Assembly: GCA_040902425.1 (NCBI GenBank)
Contig: JBBDXI010000079.1
Span: forward strand, 1 to 18,810
Direction of reading: 5' to 3'
DNA from: JBBDXI01 sp040902425
GTDB lineage: Bacteria > Planctomycetota > Phycisphaerae > Phycisphaerales > UBA1924
DNA: 18,810 nt
The notes under the pieces are model-generated. The model was not told the origin of the DNA. It saw nothing but the letters and a program-made list of their open reading frames with translations, and made no database searches. Both the position numbers and the translations under genes were made by a program. Of the stretch, positions 1 through 5,414 are shown in pieces. Position 1 is the first letter of the stretch. Every line of letters starts with the position of its first letter.

Positions 1-91
1 CCCGGTCGGCGTAATCGATGTACTTGGGGATCGCGATGCCGGAGAGGATGGCCAGCACGATGATCACGGCGATGAGCTCGATCAGCGTGAA
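1..91. repeat. Copy A of a 91-bp near-identical direct repeat in two pilin genes
   Basis: Bases 1-91 match 489-579 at a constant offset of 488, with mismatches only at 56, 68 and 74. All three are synonymous third-position changes. The block encodes the conserved prepilin helix from the Phe at the cleavage site onward. Identity falls away abruptly just upstream of the cleavage site, in the leader. The repeat may extend beyond the window edge. Confidence 0.9.
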
Positions 92-127
92 GGCGCGGGC
101 GGCGGGGTGACGGACGGTCGCGGTCAT
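1..127 (-). CDS. Type II secretion/type IV pilus major pseudopilin, N-terminal fragment (cut by window edge)
   Basis: Only the first 42 codons lie in the window; the rest continues beyond base 1. The start is ATG at 127, with AAGGAG about 9 bases upstream. The visible protein has a short basic leader (MTATVRHPAARA) followed by FTLIELIAVIIVLAIL, the class III prepilin signal and N-terminal helix, with Glu at +5 of the mature form. The residue before the cleavage site is Ala, not the usual Gly. Prepilins of this class are cut by PilD/GspO, inserted in the inner membrane and polymerised into a pilus or pseudopilus. It lies 50 bases downstream of a paralogous pilin in the same orientation, so it is probably co-transcribed with the gspE/gspF genes. 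Its first part is nearly identical in DNA to that neighbour. Which fibre it belongs to (T2SS or T4P) cannot be decided from this fragment. Confidence 0.85.
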   Translation of the reverse strand, partial: MTATVRHPAARAFTLIELIAVIIVLAILSGIAIPKYIDYADR

Positions 128-177
128 TGCTCTTGCTCCTTGGATCGGCGCGGGTGCGCGGTGGGTTCGTGCGGTGC

Positions 178-618
178 TTACCAGGCGTTCTCGCCCAGGA
201 CGTTGCTGTTGGGCCAGAACTTGCCGTTGCTGGCGTCGTAGTTCCAGCCGTTGGTGCCCGAGACCGGGGGTGTGGCGGCCCAGACGGCCGCGGCGATATC
301 GGTCGCGGTGGCGCCGGTCACGAAGGGGTTCGGGGGGATCGCCTCCTGCATGACGCCGGCGGCCCCGAACGTCTGCAGCTGGACGAGGGTCGGGTAGGTG
401 GGGGTGCCGGTGACGGCGCTGTTGGCGTAGAAGTTGGCGATGCCCGAGCGGGTGGCGCCCAGCGTGCCCTTGCAGCTGGACTCCTTGGCCCGGTCGGCGT
501 AATCGATGTACTTGGGGATCGCGATGCCGGAGAGGATGGCCAGGACGATGATCACCGCGATCAGCTCGATCAGCGTGAACGCCCTGTGGACCGGGGTGCG
601 ACGGACGGCGAGGTTCAT
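178..618 (-). CDS. Type II secretion/type IV pilus pseudopilin, GspG-like
   Basis: Complete 146-residue prepilin. The leader is 13 residues and basic (RR at 6-7, HR at 11-12), and predicted cleavage is between Ala13 and Phe14. Mature Glu5 is Glu18, and the hydrophobic helix spans about 14-35. A GspG-like pattern follows: IPPNPF at 94-99, then GWNYDASNGKFWPN at 124-137, which resembles the glycine/tryptophan/tyrosine C-terminal segment of GspG-type pseudopilins. One Cys (49) is present, so there is no internal disulfide. The start is ATG at 618, with AAGGAG about 8 bases upstream. It lies 88 bases after the gspF stop and 50 bases before the second pilin. Family knowledge gives the role: the major subunit of a pseudopilus assembled by the GspE/GspF pair encoded just upstream. 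Low complexity (many Ala, Thr, Gly) in the mature domain makes T2SS versus T4P assignment uncertain. Confidence 0.88.
   Translation of the reverse strand: MNLAVRRTPVHRAFTLIELIAVIIVLAILSGIAIPKYIDYADRAKESSCKGTLGATRSGIANFYANSAVTGTPTYPTLVQLQTFGAAGVMQEAIPPNPFVTGATATDIAAAVWAATPPVSGTNGWNYDASNGKFWPNSNVLGENAW
489..579. repeat. Copy B of the 91-bp pilin repeat
   Basis: Partner of bases 1-91, inside the complete pilin gene. It covers the N-terminal helix codons. The near-identity of DNA, not only of protein, suggests recent duplication or gene conversion between the two pilin genes. Confidence 0.9.
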
Positions 619-652
619 CGGCGTGCTCCTTGTCTGGACCGAACGGACGTGT

Positions 653-666
653 GCGGGCCGGCCCGC
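653..666. promoter_or_regulatory. Perfect 14-bp GC palindrome between gspF and the pilin gene
   Basis: GCGGGCCGGCCCGC is its own reverse complement and lies in the 88-base gap between the gspF stop and the pilin start. In RNA it can fold as a 5-bp stem with a 4-base loop. There is no following T-run, so it is not a classic terminator. Possible roles are transcript processing or stabilisation that lets pilin be made in excess over GspE/GspF. The role is inferred only from position. Confidence 0.35.
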
Positions 667-706
667 CCACTCGGCGGCGCCCTCGTGCCTGAGCGGTATC
701 GGTGGG

Positions 707-1903
707 TCACCCCATCAGGTTGACCATGTTCCACATGGGCAGGAAGATCGCCAGCGCCACAATCAGCACAACCCCTGCGATCAGAACGATCATGACGGGT
801 TCGATAATCGTGGAGATGTTCTTGGTCAGCGCGGCCGTGTCCCGCTCGTAGTGGCGGGCGATCACCGAGCACATCTTGGTCAGCTCGGCCGACTCCTCGC
901 CGCTGGTCAGCATCCGCTTGGCGAACGGCGGGATGTACTGGCAGGCCACCAGCACGCTGGAGATCCGCCCGCCCGCCCGCACCTGCTCGATCATCCGGTC
1001 GGTGTCCCGGATCAGCCTGGCCCGGGCCGAGGCCCGCCCGGCCATGTGCAGCGCGTCGATCAGCCCCAGCCCGGAGTTCAGGCACAGCCCGAACACCCGC
1101 GAGAACCGCGCCACCGCCACGCCGATCATGATGTCCTTGAGCACCGGCACCTTGTGCAGCCAGTCCTCGATCATCCAGCGGCCCTTCTCCGTCCGCCAGG
1201 CCTTCCGGACCCCCACCACCGCCCCGAAGAGCAGGATCAGGTACACGTACCAGTACGCCTGCATCGACTGGCCGAACCACATCAGCAGCTTGGTGAAGAT
1301 GGGCAGCTCGACGTTCTTCTCCTGGAACATCTTGGCGAACTTGGGGATCACGAAGCCGATCAGGAACGTCACCGCCAGCATCAGCGTCCCCACCACGCAC
1401 ATCGGGTACATCAGGGCGCTGCGGACCTGCTGGCGGGTCTCCAGCGTCCTTTCCAGCATGTCCGAGAGGTACTCGAGTACCTTGACCATGTTGCCCGTCT
1501 CTTCCGCGGCCCGGACGGTCTGGATGTACAGGTCGCCGAAGACGTCGGTGTGCTCGGCCATGGCCTCGGCGATGCGCCCGCCGGCCTCGATCTTGGCCGC
1601 GATCTGGAAGATCACGTCGCGGAACTTGCCGGGCGGCTCCTGCTCGCCGATGCTCTTCATGCCGTCGCCGATGGGCACGCGGGCGCTGATGAGCACCGAG
1701 AGCTGGTAGGTGAAGTGGGCCACGTCCTTCAGGCCCACGCCCCGGGACTTGCTGCGGGTGCGGACCTGGCGGATCTTGACGGGGGTGAGGCCCGCGGCGG
1801 TGATCTGCCGGAAGGCGTCCACCTCGGAAGCGCCCCGGGCGACGCCGCTGCACTTCTCGCCCTTGCGGTCCACCGCGGTGTAGCTGAAGGAGAATGTGCT
1901 CAT
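707..1903 (-). CDS. Type II secretion/type IV pilus inner-membrane platform protein (GspF/PilC family)
   Basis: 398 residues, the usual length for GspF/PilC (about 400). The N-terminus MSTFSFSYTAVDRKGEKCSG is the typical short beta segment. Two T2SSF helical domains follow (about 65-190 and 265-390). Hydrophobic membrane segments are at about 167-188, 217-233 and 367-390, the three-TM layout of the family. Typical motifs include the GNMVKVLEYL region (about 137-146), ALMYP (163-167) and SGLGLIDAL (277-285). It forms the cytoplasmic-membrane platform that couples the GspE ATPase to pilin assembly. The start is the ATG at 1903, which overlaps the gspE stop as ATGA, so translation is probably coupled. 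The same frame stays open far upstream, but that stretch is antisense-like shadow within gspE, so the longer reading was rejected. Confidence 0.93.
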   Translation of the reverse strand: MSTFSFSYTAVDRKGEKCSGVARGASEVDAFRQITAAGLTPVKIRQVRTRSKSRGVGLKDVAHFTYQLSVLISARVPIGDGMKSIGEQEPPGKFRDVIFQIAAKIEAGGRIAEAMAEHTDVFGDLYIQTVRAAEETGNMVKVLEYLSDMLERTLETRQQVRSALMYPMCVVGTLMLAVTFLIGFVIPKFAKMFQEKNVELPIFTKLLMWFGQSMQAYWYVYLILLFGAVVGVRKAWRTEKGRWMIEDWLHKVPVLKDIMIGVAVARFSRVFGLCLNSGLGLIDALHMAGRASARARLIRDTDRMIEQVRAGGRISSVLVACQYIPPFAKRMLTSGEESAELTKMCSVIARHYERDTAALTKNISTIIEPVMIVLIAGVVLIVALAIFLPMWNMVNLMG

Positions 1904-3609
1904 GCGCTCAGCCTCATCTCTTGGTGTGCCCCCGTGTGGACGGTGTCGGGCTCGATGGTTCCGGCCGCGATCCGCACCACCTCCTCGATGGTGGTCAGGC
2001 CGACGCTGGCCTTCTCGTAGCCGTCCTGCCAGAGCGGGCGCATGCCCTCGCGGAGGGCCTTGACGCGGATGGCGGCGCTGGAGGCGCCGGCGTCCACCGC
2101 CTCCTGGATGGAGGGGGAGAGGTCGAGCAGCTCGTAGACGCCGATCCGACCCTTGTAGCCGCTGGAGAGGCAGCGGGGGCACCCGGAGCCCTTGCGGAAC
2201 TGGCCGCCCTCCTTCTGGCCGCCGAACTTGCGGAGCAGCAGCGGGTCGGGGGTGGTGGGCGAGGCGCACTCGGCGCAGACGCGCCGGACCAGCCGCTGGG
2301 CCAGCACGCAGACCAGCGAGGCGTTGATGGCGAAGTTGGGCACCGCGAAGTCGCGGAGGCGGGCCAGGGCGCCGGGGGCGTCGTTGGTGTGCAGGGTCGA
2401 GAGCACCAGGTGGCCGGTGAGGGCGGCCTGCACGGCGATCCGCGCGGTCTCCTCGTCGCGGATCTCGCCGAGCAGGATGATGTCGGGGTCTTGGCGGAGG
2501 ATGGACCGCAGGGCGCCGGCGAAGGTCATGCCGACCTCGACGTTCACCTGCACCTGGCGGACCGCCGAGAGCCGGATCTCGACCGGGTCCTCGATGGTCA
2601 CGAGGTTGCGGTCGGGCGTGTTCAGGCGCCGCAGGAACGTGTACAGCGTGGTGGTCTTGCCCGAGCCGGTGGGCCCGGTGACCAGCACCATGCCGTGCGG
2701 CCGCTCGATGATCTCCTCGAGGCGGGCCGAGACCTGGGGCGCGAACCCCAGGTCCTTGAAGTTGCTCGAGAGCGTGGAGCCCGACGCCAGCAGCCGCAGC
2801 ACCACGTTCTCCCCGCACACGGTGGGGATGATGCTGACGCGCACGTCCACCTGCTTGCCCGCGGAGGCGAAGCGGAACTTGCCGTCCTGGGGGCGGCGGG
2901 TCTGGGTCAGGTCGAGGTTGGACATGACCTTCAGGCGCTGGACCAGGCCGCTGTGGCTGGAAAGGGGCGGGCCCTGCCGGACCTGAAGGGCCCCGTCGAT
3001 GCGGTACCGCAGGTGCAGCTCCCGGTCGTCGGGGCTGATGTGGACGTCCGAGACGTTCTGCTCGATCGCCTGCATGAGGATCTGGTTGACCGCCGCGACG
3101 ATCGGCTCGCTGTCCTCGGGCGGGGGGGCGCCGCCCTCGGCGGCCTCCGAGACGACCTCGACCGCCCGCCCGCCGGTGAGCGAGTAGGCCCGCTCGATCA
3201 GCGCCCGCAAGGGCTCGGGCTCGCAGAGCACAACCTCCAGGTCGGCCTTGAGCAGGGAGCGGATCCGGTCCACCGACTTGAGGTCCAGCGGGTCGGCCAT
3301 GCCGACCGCCACGCTGCGGCCCAGGTTGAACAGGGGGAACGCCAGCTGCCGCTCCGCCACCGAGCGCGGGAGCAGCGCCGCGTTGCGCAGATCGATCTCG
3401 TAGCTCCCCAGGTCCACGAACGGGCACTCGCAGACGCCCGCCCGCGCGATGGCGACCTCGCGCGACTTCAGCAGCCCCAGGTCCACCGCGGCCTCAGGGA
3501 CGGGCAGGTGCTTCTCGGCCGCGTGGCGCGTAGCGCGCTCCAGGTTCTCCTGCGACAGGAGCCCCGCCTCCACCAGCGACGCGACCACGAAGTCCATCTG
3601 CCTAAGCAC
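1900..3609 (-). CDS. Type II secretion/type IV pilus assembly ATPase (GspE/PilB family)
   Basis: Secretion ATPase that powers pseudopilus or pilus assembly at the inner membrane. Numbering here is from the ATG at 3597 (565 residues). An N-terminal GspE_N/MshEN-like domain occupies about 1-140. The ATPase domain has Walker A GPTGSGKT at 308-315, Walker B IILLGEIRDEE around 373-383 with Glu378, and the His box HLVLSTLHTND at 396-406. The zinc-binding tetracysteine is C441/C444 with C473/C476, as in GspE and PilB. Start choice: AAGGAGG at 3616-3622 lies 6 bases before GTG at 3609 but 18 before ATG at 3597, so the GTG start (569 residues, overlapping the PilZ gene by 8 bases) is preferred; ATG remains possible. 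The stop overlaps the gspF start as ATGA. T2SS versus T4P cannot be settled without the missing secretin and minor pilin genes. Confidence 0.94.
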   Translation of the reverse strand: MLRQMDFVVASLVEAGLLSQENLERATRHAAEKHLPVPEAAVDLGLLKSREVAIARAGVCECPFVDLGSYEIDLRNAALLPRSVAERQLAFPLFNLGRSVAVGMADPLDLKSVDRIRSLLKADLEVVLCEPEPLRALIERAYSLTGGRAVEVVSEAAEGGAPPPEDSEPIVAAVNQILMQAIEQNVSDVHISPDDRELHLRYRIDGALQVRQGPPLSSHSGLVQRLKVMSNLDLTQTRRPQDGKFRFASAGKQVDVRVSIIPTVCGENVVLRLLASGSTLSSNFKDLGFAPQVSARLEEIIERPHGMVLVTGPTGSGKTTTLYTFLRRLNTPDRNLVTIEDPVEIRLSAVRQVQVNVEVGMTFAGALRSILRQDPDIILLGEIRDEETARIAVQAALTGHLVLSTLHTNDAPGALARLRDFAVPNFAINASLVCVLAQRLVRRVCAECASPTTPDPLLLRKFGGQKEGGQFRKGSGCPRCLSSGYKGRIGVYELLDLSPSIQEAVDAGASSAAIRVKALREGMRPLWQDGYEKASVGLTTIEEVVRIAAGTIEPDTVHTGAHQEMRLSA

Positions 3610-4015
3610 GCGGGCCCTCCTTGGGCGCCGGGGGCGAGCTCTCCCGGAGCGCGGCCAGGACGGCCGCGACGGTCTTCTGGTGCTCCGGCGTGCCGGTCTC
3701 GAAGGCGGTGCCCACGTAGAAGGTGGGCTTGCGGTCGGACATGACCACCCGCTGGACCTTGACATCCACCTCGAGGTGCCCGCCCGCGGCCATCCCCACG
3801 CGGAGGCGGAGCATGCAGGTGAGCGGGAGGTAGACGGAGGAGCGCAGCCCCAGCCCGCCGTTGCTGTAGTCGACGATCCGCGTCGCGGGCCCGTCGGCCC
3901 CGATGCTGGCGAGCTTGACGGCCTCGGCGTGCGCCTGCGCCACGTAGACGCGCACCGGCGCATCGCAGGAGTGGCGCTCGTGCTGGCGCACTGAGAGGTC
4001 TGTGGTTGTCGCCAT
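3602..4015 (-). CDS. PilZ-domain protein, probable cyclic-di-GMP receptor
   Basis: 137 residues from the ATG at 4015. It shows both halves of the PilZ c-di-GMP signature: RxxxR as RQHER (R10, R14) and (D/N)xSxxG as DYSNGG (D49, S51, G54). The rest has the alternating hydrophobic pattern of the PilZ beta barrel and a short C-terminal helix (about 112-124). No other domain is present. It is the first gene of the secretion/pilus operon and its stop lies inside the start region of gspE. Family knowledge and position suggest a c-di-GMP-responsive adaptor for the GspE/PilB ATPase, though direct contact is inference. An in-frame GTG at 4081 would add 22 residues, but these carry no PilZ sequence and no ribosome site is seen there. 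No clear Shine-Dalgarno precedes 4015 either. Confidence 0.85.
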   Translation of the reverse strand: MATTTDLSVRQHERHSCDAPVRVYVAQAHAEAVKLASIGADGPATRIVDYSNGGLGLRSSVYLPLTCMLRLRVGMAAGGHLEVDVKVQRVVMSDRKPTFYVGTAFETGTPEHQKTVAAVLAALRESSPPAPKEGPRA

Positions 4016-4158
4016 GAGATAAGCCCCGTCTGGCGGTGATCGGACGGACCGCTTCGGTGCATCGGCACGAACGGGGCGCACCTCAAGCCGCAGGGTTTCC
4101 CCCTCTTCACTCCGCGTTACCGGACTGCGGACCCCCCCCGGGGCGCGAACGGACGGGC

Positions 4159-4647
4159 TCAGCCCCCCGACTGCCCGCCCATGCGCCGCATCTGCTCGAG
4201 GGTGCGGTCGAGCTGCCGCTTGAGCTGCCGGACCCGCAGGAGCGAGCGCACCCGCGCCAGCAGCTCGAGCTTGTTCACCGGCTTGGTCAGGAAGTCGTCG
4301 GCCCCGGATTCCACCGCCCGCTCCACATCCCCCACCTCGTTGAGCGCGGTGATCATGATGACCGGGATGTCCCGCGTCTGGGGGCTCGCCTTGATCCGGG
4401 AGCAGGCCTGGAACCCGCTCATACGGGGCATCATCACATCCAGCAGGATCAGGTCCGGCTGGCGGGCCTCAACCTCGCGCAGGGCCTCGGACCCATCGGC
4501 GGCCGCCCGGACCTCGCAGTCCAGGTCCTCGAGGTAGGCCTGGATCAACTCCCGGTTGGGCTCGTTGTCATCGACCACAAGGACGGACATCGTGGCGAGC
4601 GAATCGAGCGATTCAGGACCTGTTGGTGTGTTGATATCCTGCGCCAC
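4159..4647 (-). CDS. Single-domain response regulator (CheY-like receiver)
   Basis: 162 residues. The receiver domain spans about 20-138. The acidic pair is D26/D27 in VLVVDDNE, the phospho-acceptor is D70 in LILLDVMMP, the switch Thr is T100 in IMITA, and the conserved Lys is K122 in LTKPV. After the domain there is only a short basic, probably coiled-coil tail (about 134-155) ending in Gly/Ser. With no DNA-binding or enzymatic output domain, it probably acts by protein contact. The GTG start at 4647 is supported by GGAGGG at 4653-4658, 5 bases upstream. An internal ATG (residue 20) would begin right at the domain. It lies 143 bases upstream of the PilZ gene on the same strand, so it may regulate or be co-transcribed with the secretion operon. 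No histidine kinase is in the window. Confidence 0.9.
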   Translation of the reverse strand: MAQDINTPTGPESLDSLATMSVLVVDDNEPNRELIQAYLEDLDCEVRAAADGSEALREVEARQPDLILLDVMMPRMSGFQACSRIKASPQTRDIPVIMITALNEVGDVERAVESGADDFLTKPVNKLELLARVRSLLRVRQLKRQLDRTLEQMRRMGGQSGG

Positions 4648-4671
4648 TCGTGCCCTCCGTGTGCCCGGCTA

Positions 4672-4700
4672 AGCCTACCAGCACTCGCTCCTCTTGCCAA
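4672..4700 (-). promoter_or_regulatory. Sigma70-like promoter for the response regulator gene
   Basis: On the minus strand, TTGGCA (4700-4695) and TAGGCT (4677-4672) are separated by 17 bases. The implied transcript starts near 4665 and reaches the GGAGGG ribosome site and GTG start at 4647. It shares its -35 region with the divergent plus-strand promoter. Confidence 0.5.
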
Positions 4701-4722
4701 ACACCGAACTATCCCCTACACT
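4694..4722 (+). promoter_or_regulatory. Sigma70-like promoter for the 4849 gene, back to back with the response regulator promoter
   Basis: TTGCCA (4694-4699) and TACACT (4717-4722) are separated by 17 bases. The -35 overlaps that of the divergent promoter by five base pairs, so both cannot be occupied independently. The implied leader to the ATG at 4849 is about 120 bases and contains two palindromes. A second possible -10, in the extended form TGATACACT, sits at 4783-4791. Confidence 0.45.
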
Positions 4723-4773
4723 GCGTGCCGCCGTTCTGGCGGAGTGCTGCCCCGATTCCTGGGTGCAGGCCCC

Positions 4774-4790
4774 GTGTATTTCTGATACAC
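4774..4790. promoter_or_regulatory. Inverted repeat GTGTAT-N5-ATACAC, candidate operator or hairpin
   Basis: Perfect 6-bp arms at 4774-4779 and 4785-4790 around TTCTG, followed by TTTT. It overlaps a possible extended -10 (4783-4791). It is unusually AT-rich for this genome. It could be a repressor site or a weak terminator in the leader. Confidence 0.35.
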
Positions 4791-4808
4791 TTTTGAATGC
4801 AACCGTCG

Positions 4809-4819
4809 GTCTGACAGAC
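4809..4819. promoter_or_regulatory. Short palindrome GTCTGACAGAC in a gene leader
   Basis: Perfect 5-bp arms around a central A, 30 bases before the ATG at 4849 and just before the AGGAGG ribosome site (4832-4837). It could be a protein-binding site or an RNA hairpin near the ribosome site. It is short enough to occur by chance. Confidence 0.25.
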
Positions 4820-4848
4820 ATTTGGAAGTGCAGGAGGACATCCGCGCG

Positions 4849-5310
4849 ATGCCCCGTCGAGGGTCCAGAGTGCGCCCGGCATGGCAAGACCGCTTCGCGC
4901 TCCCATCGCGCGACGAGTTGCTCTGCGCGTTCGGGACGCAGCAGCGCCGACTCCTCGACCTGGTCCGGGAACACATGCTCGCGCTGGAGTCGGTCGAGGA
5001 ATCGCTCTCGTGGCGCGGCATCCCCTGGCGCTGGACCTTCGGCTACTCGATGGAGGGCGAGAACGACCGCCCCTGGGCCTACCTCGTCCCCCAGCCCGGC
5101 AAGCCCCTGTTCGCCATGCCCGTGACCAGCCTCGCGCTCGAGGCCCTCGACGCGCGGAAGCACTCTCGCGTCCTGCGCGAGGGCGTCAGCCACGCCAGCC
5201 AGGTCGCCGGCGTCTTCTGGCCGACGTGGGAACTTACCAGCAAGACGCTGACCGAGGAGTTGCTGGTGCTGGCCCGCCGGCGGCACGGCACCCTGGTCGC
5301 GCTCGCCTGA
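4849..5310 (+). CDS. Conserved-looking hypothetical protein, function unknown
   Basis: 153 residues. No family is recognised with confidence. The start is ATG at 4849, with AGGAGG at 4832-4837 (11 bases away). A frame extension back to a TTG at 4822 runs through the ribosome site and was rejected. The N-terminus is basic and there is no signal peptide or membrane segment, so it is probably cytoplasmic. The central part is rich in aromatic residues (WRGIPWRWTFGYSM at 55-68, then PWAYLVPQPGKPLF at 75-88), alternating as in beta strands. A helical C-terminal half (about 96-147) includes VFWPTWELTSKTLTEEL. The layout vaguely recalls DUF3788-like small domains, but this is only an impression. It diverges from the response regulator and precedes dacB by 104 bases. 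Codon usage is like its neighbours, supporting a real gene. Confidence 0.75.
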   Translation: MPRRGSRVRPAWQDRFALPSRDELLCAFGTQQRRLLDLVREHMLALESVEESLSWRGIPWRWTFGYSMEGENDRPWAYLVPQPGKPLFAMPVTSLALEALDARKHSRVLREGVSHASQVAGVFWPTWELTSKTLTEELLVLARRRHGTLVALA

Positions 5311-5414
5311 CCCGCCCCCGACAACGTCCGGTACGGTTCGGGTTGTGCAGGGGCCCACCCCCGATCGCCGATCCCACTCTCGATCCCGCCAGCGCGGGTG
5401 GGGAGATTCCCTCG

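Noticed and set aside
707..3427. A 906-residue open frame on the minus strand
   Set aside because: Only the part from ATG 1903 is GspF. The upstream part is an Arg/Gly/Pro-rich shadow frame of gspE with no motifs.
506..3744. Long plus-strand open frames opposite the secretion genes
   Set aside because: They are antisense to well-conserved GspF and GspE genes, His/Arg/Gly-rich, and typical of spurious frames in high-GC DNA.
5385..5398. Hairpin CCCGC/GCGGG before the dacB ribosome site as a riboswitch or thermometer
   Set aside because: The stem is only 5 bp, does not cover the GGGGAG site, and no larger conserved fold is visible.
4881..5414. Upstream extension of the dacB frame
   Set aside because: It overlaps the 4849 gene in another frame and precedes a clear signal peptide and ribosome site at 5415.
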